Below, piece by piece: positions 11,360 to 22,376 of a DNA stretch of 64,000 nucleotides. The notes beneath the pieces are model-generated. The model was not told the origin of the DNA. It did no database searches and saw only the letters and a list, made by a program, of their open reading frames with translations. The stretch covers positions 448,636-512,635 of the forward strand of contig MNCI01004050.1 of assembly GCA_015680685.1 (NCBI GenBank), in the 5' to 3' direction. Position 1 is the first letter of the stretch. Every line of letters starts with the position of its first letter. The DNA is from Gnetum montanum (lineage: Eukaryota; Streptophyta; Gnetopsida; Gnetales; Gnetaceae). The position numbers and the translations under genes are program-made.

Positions 11360-11561
11360 TAAAAATGGAAATCCAATTAAACTAGATTATAGTCACCTAT
11401 TAGTTGGAAGGTTGTGGGTTCAATTCGTGCTTCACTTACAGGTGTGGTAACAATAGAGTAACTTTGTGGTGGGATATTCTTGTTTAGTGGGTCCCATCTA
11501 CCATGCTATGGTGAATGGATTATGCTAGTAGCATCCCCACCTCAAAAAAAAAAAAAAAAAA
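11360..11561 (+). mobile_element. SINE-like element with A18 tail
   Basis: A T-arm-like block GTTGTGGGTTCAATTCGTGC contains a good polymerase III box B (GGTTCAATTC, 11418-11427). A weak box A-like stretch (ATCCAATTAAACTAG) lies at a tRNA-like distance upstream. The unit ends CACCTC followed by 18 A (11544-11561). This is the layout of a tRNA-derived SINE. No clear target duplication was found, so the 5' end is approximate. Confidence 0.5.
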
Positions 11562-11887
11562 CATTGTCGTATCTAATTTTTTAATTTAATTATAAGTCAA
11601 TAAGTGTAAAACTAAATTTTTAATCCATTTTAACCATCATCATGTGATTTGATGTTTTCTCGTCTATGATGATCTGAATTTTTTGTCTATGCTTATTATT
11701 ATTATTTTGGATCTACACCCTAATATGCTAACCCTTATTAAAGAAGGGCTTTCGAGTTTCTTAAGAAAGAATGAAATTACAAGCATACAACATTTCCAAT
11801 AACATTTCCAATGCCAACCTATTTCTAAAGTAGCGATTGTACCTCAGCTTGGTAGCAGCACCCTAACGTGGAGGCATATATTCTAAG

Positions 11888-11896
11888 TATATATAG
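11888..11896 (+). promoter_or_regulatory. Probable TATA box of TAF7
   Basis: TATATATAG lies about 30 bp before the GC-richer presumed first exon and roughly 170 bp before a strong splice donor. It is placed by position and sequence only. Confidence 0.45.
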
Positions 11897-11919
11897 ACTT
11901 TCCCAAAAAATACCGACCC

Positions 11920-12067
11920 ATTTTTCCCACGACGAAGGGTTGTCTCGACCCAGCAAACCTTCGAATGGTAGAAGAATATGATCCCATATTAGAGAAAAAC
12001 AGAAATCATAGTTTGGATTGCTTATCGCCGTTGGCACAGAGCCGCCGGCCGCAGGTGTGTCTCACAG
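11920..12067 (+). other. Probable TAF7 5' UTR exon and start of a 5' UTR intron
   Basis: A locally GC-rich stretch (GCCGCCGGCCGCAG) ends at two possible donors 13 bp apart: CAG/GTGTGT at 12055 and CACAG/GTAACC at 12068. A matching acceptor AAGTAG lies at 13291-13296, 21 bp before the TAF7 start codon, giving a 5' UTR intron of about 1.2 kb. The intervening 12068-13296 shows no gene or repeat I recognise. An upstream ATG at 11965 lies in this exon (see findings). Confidence 0.5.
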
Positions 12068-13317
12068 GTAACCAGAGGATTTACAGAGGCCCTCTGGAGC
12101 TTGCGCTTTCAGGTTTTTCCATTTTTGCTCAAACGTCATCTGTCGACTGTGCCTGTTTTTCTGAAATTTCTGATTACTGTTAAGCCAGCCGCAAATTAAT
12201 TTTCAGCTACATGGATCTTACTTGGATAAACAGTTAGCTGAAAATATCAATATAGTAATCCGCACGACTATGTTTTTAAATTTAATTTCCCAGATTAGCA
12301 TCTGTTTCAGATTTTCCACAGTTATGGATGGCGATAATCAGTTTCGTCCTGAAAAGAGTAACATAGTTCCCGGGCGAAATCTCCTTTTTTGCTTTCCCAG
12401 TTAGCTGTTCTGTTTTCCTGAATGTGCTTATATTTCATTGCGGCTTTTTGGTGGTTACAAAAGATGAAAATATAGTTATTAAATAAGTTAATGAATTACA
12501 AAAGTAATAATATTTACTGAATTACTGATAATCAATCAATAATTTCTCAAATAAAGTGAGAGTTTAATTCACCATAAATGTGACTTACTCTTTTTCATTG
12601 CATTCGAACATCCGGGCCAATACACTTCCTGGCCCGATTTAAATGGTAGCTAAATGTTTCACCTTGCTAGGGTGTTAAACATTGGATCATGGTCTTTGGT
12701 ACATCATTGTCCAAACCGGGGTGTTACATACCATTCTTTAGATGACATTCAATCCACGTGCTATGGGCTTTGCCCAAATCGGATACATATTAGTTGTCCC
12801 CATCAGGGGAGTTTAGATATTTCACAGGCAGTGGTGAAATTGAGTCTGATGTGTATCTTTCTGCTTGAGTTGTGAGCAAACAAACTTTTGCATCGTGTGA
12901 GATTGTTTCAGTACGATGTTTTTAGGTCGAAATCCTGTGGTTTTAGTCACACGGTTCTAGGTATCATCACCTCCTTTTGGATACTTCCCCACGGATGGCA
13001 ACTTGTTGATATTTGACAATGATGTATGGATTTTTGTTTGCGGATTAGGTTTGGCTAGATGAATAGATCTGGTAACTTCTTAAAAAATAAATAGACTGGA
13101 AAAGTTAAATTACAAAATAATTTGGTTTCCTGAACATGACGAATGCGGTCGTTATAATTCTCTTGTTTCGTATTTTTACTGTTTTTACATAAACTGGCAT
13201 TTCAGCATAAATAATAACACGGAGAATACGATTAATGGATTACATTTTGAAGTGTCTGCTAGTTAGTTGTGTGTGCTTATGTTTTCATGTAAGTAGGTAT
13301 ATCTTGAATGTTCAACC

Positions 13318-16300
13318 ATGGAAGAACAGTTTATCCTAAGAGTGCCTCCATCTGTAGCTGAACGAATTAATCGTGTGTTGGGTGAAAATCCAGAAAATGC
13401 AGAGGATAATTCTATTGATCTGTCATTCTCCGGTATGGAATGTTTTTAAATACCTGCATTTTTTTCTAGTTAATGGCATAAAAGTTGTATTATGGTACAT
13501 ACATAGGGTAATATTTTCTATACAAATATCATACCGAGTTATAAACAATGTCAATAAAAAGGTCATATCATATCAATGTTTGAAATGCATTTATTTGTGT
13601 CATTCTCATTACTGTCAATTAGGAGAAAATTTTCCTTAAATTTCTTCTTTAAAAGCAATGTCTTCAGAGATTTGATTTCTGATCATTATTGACATTATCA
13701 TCACAGCAATATCCCATCAAGTTGGGATCAGTTTTATGTGTTCTCTTTCCATGTTTGTTGATCAGAGGTTTAATATTTAGTTACAAATAATCTATCATGT
13801 TCTTTTTTAATTATTTTATTTTCTGTCTTCTCAAGTCTACCCTTATTCCTTTTACTTCGAATTTGGTTTAACTCCTTTGGAAAAGAGCCTTTTTTTTTTT
13901 TTTTTGAAAAACCTCTGGCGTAGAATTAAATAAAATGAAATATGTACACCATATGATCAGTAAAAGAGGAAGAGAGCATCTCCCCTCATCCCAAAAATGC
14001 CCCCACCCCCAACAAAAAAAAGCCCAACTCACTAGAATTCTCTCTGAGAATTCAGGCCAAAACAACAAAACAACAGTAACAGGAAACGACAAAACTAGAA
14101 CCATCCCAAAAAGCCCGCATGCAGGCCACACCAAACACACACTGCCTCACCAACAATCAGCCTAAAGATGCAAAGAGAGCGTCAAGCACCTACAGCAGCA
14201 CCTCTCCTGGCTATGGATGGTATCCAATACAGCCTTATAGCATTTTGTGGCCACGAAGGCCGCCACCTGTTGAAATTCTTTGAAGTTTGCTCTCGCTTGC
14301 TCCTCAACATTCCCCTCCTTGTCTGAATGTAGCTTTTGACTCTCGTATCAGATATGCTGCCAAAGTGTTGCCCATGGTGCAGTACATTGAATGTCTAAGA
14401 TCACGTAGGGGCATTTCCCCTTTTGCAGCCATTTATGCAAATGATCCTCATGGGCTCAATCCAGGCATGCCTGGATCTTCGTATCCTCCTGTTCCTTCTC
14501 CTTGCATCGTCATTGCACCTTCCTCTCCTGCTCCTCTAGGACCCTAGGCTTCTCCTAGAGCTCTTCTCTAATTTGTTGTTGCAACTCTGCTTCCATCTCC
14601 TGCTTGACCGTTGCCTCTATGAAATCATGTTGCATCCTTTCTACCCTAGCTGCTTCCCTCAGTCGTTTGAGTTCCTGTTGGAACTCCTCGTCCCTCCGCC
14701 TCAACCTTTCTATCTCCAACTGGAATTCGTCCTCCCATCGCCATAGTTGCTTTGCCCAACATGCTTGCTTGTCCTCCTACACCTACTCCACTATGTCCAA
14801 CTCCCCTAGTAGCCTCCTTGTGCCCAATAGCCCCCCTTCTTCCTCCTCCCTCCCTTGTGCAATCAGAGATCCATCCCCCCAGGGCCCTACCAACCTCTTC
14901 CAGGGCCGCGACATCTCCCCCACCTCAGCCTCCCCAACCCCCCTTTGGTCCGCGCTCCCCTTGGAAGCCTCCTCTTTTGACTCTCCCAAACTAGTAGAGA
15001 TGTCCACCATCGATGGTGGAATACACTGCCTTCATCTTTGCTCATACACCGCCCTCACCATCGAGGCCCCAAGTGGCCTTGGGCCCCCCTTGGCAACACT
15101 TGGCCCCTTGCCGCTTGCCAAAGCATGAGGATGAGCCCTTAGTGCATCCCTTGCCTCCTTCGATGTAGCACCCCTAAGTAGCGAGGTAGGTTCACCACAA
15201 TTCTCCTCTGAAGGCACTGCAGGAAGCCAAAATGCACCCCCAGAAGCTTCCATGCATTGCCCGAGTGGACAAAAAATTGATTTTCGAGCATCGCGACATC
15301 TTGCCACATAGGCTCCAAAGCGGACTTAGGGACTTGCCCACTAGTTATCTTTGGCACCATTCCTAGGAAAAACTCCTACGCATCTTGCAGCCCTCTCCCG
15401 TGTAACCCCATCTCCTCCCTTTCCGTTGGTACCTGCAAGTACCCGGCGATGGCCGCCTCGATGAGCGTAATTTCACCCCCCTAAACAAGGTGATATCCCC
15501 AAGCCAATTATTATAAAATAGCTCATCCTCTAGGTTAGGGTCTGCCCCAAAGCTTTTCCAGCACCGAGGCCCAACCCTCCTTGTCTACCAACTACCACAA
15601 AACTAGATTAGATCAGTGTTCCTCACATGATGGCTCGTATGTCAGGGTTACCCCCATGGCCAATCGTGCTTCCTTCCATGCCCAAAAACTAGCAACTACC
15701 ACCTACGCCAGTAATGACAAATCAATGACCCTAAAAACCTAGAAGTTTCTAGTCCGTCATAGTTGCCAAAGGATGGTCGCAGCAAGTGAGTCCCCATCCA
15801 ATGCTATTGGCAGCAAATCTCACATAGCTTGCCACACCCTCACTGAATAACTGCATTTCCATGCAAAGTGTTCCACTGTTTCCTTCCTTGCCATGCAGAG
15901 TGGACATGTGGCGTTCATCCATAATCCCCTCCTCCAAAGCACGTGCTGCACGGGGATAGCACCATGTCCCATCAACCAAAGAAAGAATTTAATTTTTTAG
16001 GGGAGCTTGTTGTGCCATAATTGTCGCCACCCCCTAATAGAAGGGTATTTATGCTTGATTAGCTGCACTGGCTATGCATTTATCAATTCCAATAGTAAAA
16101 TCCTTTGCACGTGTGTCACTAATAAGTGCCAAAAATTTGAATTGCTGCTCGCAGCCTCCCATTGCTAGTACTTCTAACGCATAATTTGCACCCATTGCAC
16201 CATGTAACAATTTGGAGCACAAAACTATCACAGCAACCCATGGCCTAGACATTAGCAAAACTCAACAATCCCAAACCCCCCACTAGTTTTGGCCTAGCCA

Positions 16301-19300
16301 CAGTACCCCATGCCACCAGATGCATCCTATCACCCCCCTTACCCCCCAATCACGCAAAGTCCCACACAATGCGGTCGATTTGTTTAGTCACCTTAGTCGG
16401 AGGGGAGGCAGCAGACACAATGAATCTAGCCATAGCTTGCAAAACCAATGAAGCTAGCACCAACTTCCCCACCTTGGATAGAAATTGATTCATCCAATGA
16501 CCCATCCTTTCCTGCATTCATTTGATCAGGGATCACCAAACTCATTTTTTGTGCCAACTGTAAAGAGGTAACCCTAGGTAAGTATCCTCCCTAGACCCAG
16601 GTAAAACTCCCAGCAATTGGACAATTCTCCCCCTTACCATTTGCTCAACATTGAGTAGATGCACCAAGGACTTACCACTATTGACCTCCAACCCAACCTC
16701 ATTAGCCATTCGAAAGAGAGCCCTGTTAATAGCACGCACTTGGGGAACTACTGTCCTAGTAAACAGGAATGTGTCATCAGCATAGTGTTCAACTAGGCAC
16801 TACACACCCCCCATCGTGTTATAATCAGATTTGAAAACAATTAGATCTGAAAACACACTACAAATGCTCTAGAGAAATTATTAGAACCCTACAGATTTGA
16901 ATAAATCATTAGAGGCAAAATATTGCGTTGTAGCAGGTCAAGAAAAATCACTCTCAAAATGTTCTAAACTCTAGCAAACATTTGCTGTGATAACAAAATG
17001 AAAGCAGAATGAAAACAGTAAAAATAGCACAAGAACATAGAGAGTTATGTGTTATGTGGTTCGGGCCCTTTTTACCCTACTTCCACAACAATGCTGATAT
17101 ACCTTCTATTCTTCTCAAATCTTCAGAACACAAGCTGTCCTTGTAACTTTTCCAAACACCCAATCTGTTATTCCAATAGATCTTATATCAACACCAACAA
17201 GACTCATGTCTCCAAGGTAAAACCTTGATACAATGCTTTCACTTCAAAGCACACACTAAAAGCTACCCCAAGCCTTCTATTTATGAAAAAACATGAAGAC
17301 CAAAACCCCAATTCTAATACATGTGGGATAAAACACCAAGCCTTGTATTTATGAGGAAACATGAGGACCAAACCCCAATCCTAATACATGTGGGATAAAA
17401 CACATCTCCACATCAAATGCAACATAAAAGGAAATACAACAATTAATGTATGTGTCTTCATTTTTCCAACAAACTCCCCCTTGAAGACAAATCCAACCAG
17501 CCTTTAAGAGATGTGCACTTCTGATTAAGCTTCAGTTATCCCAAGCTTCTTCCTACATAAAATGTGTTTTTCAGCTATCGCTGGTTTTGTTAAAGCATCA
17601 GCAACGTTGAGCTTTCTATGGACCTTTTGAACATGCACCAAGCCATCCTCTATGATTTCTCTTATGAAGTGGAATCAGACATCTATATGTTTTGTCCTGG
17701 CATGAAAGGTAGAATTCTTTGCAAGATGGATTGCACTCAAACTATCACAAAACACTGCATACCTTTGTTGTTTTAATCCAAGAGACTGCAAAAATCTCTT
17801 CATCCATAACATCTCCTTGCATGCTTCTGTGAGGGCTACGTACTCTGATTCAGTTGTAGATAAAGTTACTAGTGGTTGTAGACGTGACAACCAACTCACT
17901 GCTGCACCACCAAAAATAAATGTGTACCCTGTAGAAGATCGTCTTGTATCATGATCAGCAGCAAAGTTTGCATCTACAAAACCTTCAATGTGCAGATTAG
18001 CATCTCCAAAACATAAGCAATGCGCTTTTGTGCCCTTTAAATATTTTAAAATCCATTTGACAGCTAACCAGTGATTCCACCCATAGTTGGTCATAAATCT
18101 ACTAACTACTCCAACGGCATAAGCAATATCAGGACGTGTACAAACCATGGCATACATCAATGACCCAACAGCAGAAGTATATGGGATATTTTTAACCTTT
18201 TCAAAATCCTCTTTTGACTTTGGACAGTCCTTTGATAAATTAAATCGTGCTGAAAAAGGTGTACTTATAGGTTTTGCATCCTCCATGTTGAAACGCTTTA
18301 GAACCTTTCCAATGTAATCTTCCTGACTCAACCACAACTTCTTCCTTTTTCTGTCCCTGTAAATATTCATACCAAGAATTTTCTTTGCCTGTCCCAAATC
18401 CTTCATAGCAAATTCTTTGCCCATTTCCAATTTTAAATGTTTTATCTCTGCTATATTATCTCCAGCAATTAGCATATCATCAACATACAACAACAACATA
18501 GTAAATTTACCTGAAACATCTCCCGAAAAATACACACAGTGGTCTAGGTTGTTTTTCTGATAAGATAGCTTCTTCATGAAAGTATCAAACCTTTTATACC
18601 ACTGCCTAGGGGCTTGTTTCAAACCATATAAACTCTTTTTCAGTTTACAAACCAGACCTAAACCTTGTTGTTCTTCATACCCTTCCTGCTGTTTCATGTA
18701 AATTTCCTCCTCCAAATCTCCATGGAGGAATGTTGTTTTTATATCAAGTTGTTCCAACTTTAAGTCCATGCAGGCCACCAATGATAGCACTAAACGTATA
18801 GAAGAGTGTTTTACTACTGGAGAAAAAATTTCTTGAAAGTCAATACCTAGTTTCTGTGCATAGCCTTTCACCACCAACCTAGCCTTGAAACGTTTTTCCC
18901 CATTTGCCTCTGATTTAATTCTGTATAGACACCTGCACTCCAAGGGTTTTCTCCCTTTTGGCAATTGAACTAGCTCCCCGGTTTTGTTCTGTTGAAGTGA
19001 TTCCCATTCATCATTCATAGCTGCCTTCCACTTTGTGGCATCAACACATGTCATGGCTTCCTTCACTGTTTCTGGTTCACCACTATCGCTGTAAAGTACA
19101 TAATTCAATGAGGGAGAGTACCTGTCAGGAGGTCTGGTAGTTCTGGTTGACCTTCTAACCCAATGAGACACATCTGTAGCTTGTTGTTCATCATCTTCTA
19201 CCTCATTTTCTTGTTGTCCTGCATTTTCTCCTTGCTATTCTAAGTTTTTAGCTTGCTGCCATGTACTTTCAGCATGTTGTCCAAAGTTTCCAGATTTGGA

Positions 19301-22300
19301 AAATCCATGAATTTCATCATTTTCAATTTCTTTAGTCACGCTAAAAGGAGTCCTTATGCTTTCTAAGCCATTTCTGTCCTTATCTTTCTTTTGCAGCTCA
19401 CTAAACATCACATTTTCTCTGAATTTAACGTCCCTTGATCTCACTACATGTTTCAATTCAGGATCCCAAAGTATGAATCCTAACTCATCTTCTTCATATG
19501 CAACAAATATGCAACTTTTAGCCCTATCCTCCAACTTAGTTTTGTTTTCCTTTGGAATATGCATAAATGCCTCACATCCAAAAACTCTTAAATGACTGTA
19601 TGAAACGGTTTTACTTTTCCAAACAACTTCTGGAACAGCATTATCAATTGAAGAATGTGGAGACCTATTCACCAAATATGCAATAGTCATAACTGCCTCT
19701 CCCGAAAATGTCTTAGGTAGGCCTGCACCTGAAACCATTGTTCTAGCACGATCCAACAATGTTCTGTTGCATCTTTCAGCAACTCCATTTTCCTGTGGTG
19801 TACTAGGAGGGGTATGAATGTGCCTAATTCCTTTGATGTTGCAAAAATCAGCAAATACTTTAGCAGTGTACTCCCCACCATTATCAATTTGCAAACATTT
19901 TATTTTTAGGCCTGTTTCATTTTCTACTCTTGCAACAAATGTTTTGAAAACTGAAAACACTTCATCTTTTGATTTTAGCATATAAACCCAAACCTTCCTT
20001 GTACAATCATCTATGAAAGTCACAAAATAAATATATCCACCAAGAGAAATGGGAGTCACAAGACCACAAACATCAGAATAAACCAATTCTAACTTATTTT
20101 TCTTTCTGCTGTCCAAATCCCTATGAAAGTTTACTCTCCTAGATTTTTCAACCAAAGAGTCTTTGCAATTAGTTTGAGCATAAGAAAATACAAGAATGAG
20201 AGTTTGATTTTGAAATCCCTTTAAGCTTGCCCAGCCAATGTGTCCAAAACATCTATGCCACACTTCAGAATTTTCTGTATCAGAAACTGTTGCAATAGAG
20301 TTGCATGAATCTGTCATCAATGTATATAAGCTGCCCTCCTTCTTTCTTTTCAGAATGGTCATGATTCCCTTGGAAATCCTCCAATGTCCACCTCCACTAT
20401 TAAAATTCAGACCTGAATCATCCAGCTGTGGAATTGAAATCAACTTCTTTGTAACTTCAGGAACATGTCTAATGTTATCTATTGTCACCGTTGACATCTC
20501 TACTTGTTGCAGACTTATACTTCCAATTCCAAGAACTTTTAAAGCTTTTCCATTAGCAATATATACAAAACTAGATTCAACTTTATGATAAGATGCAAAA
20601 CAAGACTTATCTGGACAAATATGAAAGGAGGCACCTGTCAATCAACCAGATGTCACTGCTACATCCATATGCTACCGTTGTACACTGTTCTTGAATTAGA
20701 AAACTAACGTTTTCATCAACTACATGTACCTCTAATGTTCCTTCTTCTAACTTCTTCTCCTTTCCTTTATGTTTTTGTGCTTTCCATGCAAAGCAATCCT
20801 TCTTCAAATGACCTTTCTTTTTGCAGTACCAGCACTCTTGAGTTTGAGTTCTGCCATGTGATACTCCTCTGTCCGTGCTTCTCCCCCTACTTGGGAAACA
20901 TCTCCTACTTCTACCTCTTTCCTCTGCTACATGAACATTTCCAGATCTAGAAGACTCATCTACTCTTCCTTCTGAATCCTGAAGGGTAGACACGACCTGT
21001 TCAAATGTCATAGATGAAACACTCATAGAAGTAGTAATAGATGTCACAATTGTAGACCAGGGATCAGATAAGGAGTCTAACAAAGCATATGATTTAATTA
21101 AATCTGGAATAACAATTTTATATTCCTCCAACTTATTCAGATTTCCCATCATCTCATCCAAATGATCTTGAAAAGACACATCAGATCTCTTCTTACATCT
21201 AAAAACTTTCTGATAAATGTGAAAGGTATTCAAACCTGATACTTTGTCAAACCTATTCTTCAGCGTTTGCCATAGATCATGTGGATCCATATCAGGTTTG
21301 ATTGAGGCCAAAATCCCATTGCTTAGGGTTGGATGAATGAAAGATAATGGCTTAGTCTTAATTTTCCTCCAATCAGCATTTGACATTCCTGCTGGTTGAG
21401 AGGGTTCTAGGGCCTCTTGGCACTCCTTTTGTGCTAAAACAGCCTTTATCAAAATGTTCCAAACGTTCCAGTTCCTTTCTACCAATCTTTCTGTTGTTTG
21501 CAGCCTCTCCATCTCTTTAGATCTAGCTCTGATACCAGTTGTTATAATCAGATCTGAAAACAATTAGATCTGAAAACACACTACAAATGCTCTAGAGAAA
21601 GTATTAGAACCCTACAGATCTGAATAAATCATTAGAGGCAAAATATTGCGCCATAGCAGGTCAAGAAACACTATAAATCACTCTCAAAATGTTCTAAACT
21701 CTAGAAAACATTTGCTGTGATAACAAAATAAAAGCAAAATGAAAACAGTAAAAATAGCATAAGAACACAGAGAGTTATGTGGTTCGGGCCCTTTTTACCC
21801 TACTTCCACAACAATGCTGATCTGCCTTCTATTCTTCTCAAATCTTCAAGACACAAGCCGTCTTTGTAACTTTTCCAAACACCCAATCTGTTATTCCAAC
21901 AGATCTCAGATCAACACCAACACGACTCACGTCTCCAAGGTAAAACCTTGATACAATGCTTTCACTTCAAAGCACACACTAAAGGCTACCCCAAGCCTTC
22001 TATTTATGAAGAAACATGAGGACCAAACCCCAATTCTAATACATGTGGGATAAAACACCAAGCCTTGTATTTATGAGGAAACATGAGGACCAAACCCCAA
22101 TCTTAATACATGTGGGATAAAACACATCCCCACATCAAATGCAACATAAAAGGAAATACAACAATTAATGCATTTGTCTTCATTTTTCCAACACATCGTC
22201 CACCCTCTCACCCCTTCTGACTTGCAATATGTGCTCATGGCATCCATCACAAGAATGAACAAATATGGCAATAGGGGGTCCCCCTATCTTAACCCCCTTC

Positions 22301-22335
22301 TGGGGGATGCAAACCCCCATAACACTGCCCCTTGT

Positions 22336-22376
<41 letters not shown>

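Larger units (their letters stand above)
16817..22193 (-). mobile_element. Complete-ended Ty1/copia element inside the LINE
   Basis: 5,377 bp on the minus strand. The two LTRs (16817-17471 and 21540-22193, 655 and 654 bp) read TGTTGG...AACA on the minus strand, are very similar, and are flanked by the 5-bp duplication CATCG. It has a tRNA-iMet primer binding site, a polypurine tract, and one gag-pol frame in the order gag, protease, integrase, RT, RNase H. LTR similarity and the few coding lesions suggest a fairly recent insertion. Confidence 0.95.

Noticed and set aside
14287-15128. Pro/Ser-rich plus-strand open frames
   Set aside because: They are the complement of the Glu/Arg-rich minus-strand LINE ORF2 extension; the minus strand gives the coiled coil and joins the zf-RVT domain.
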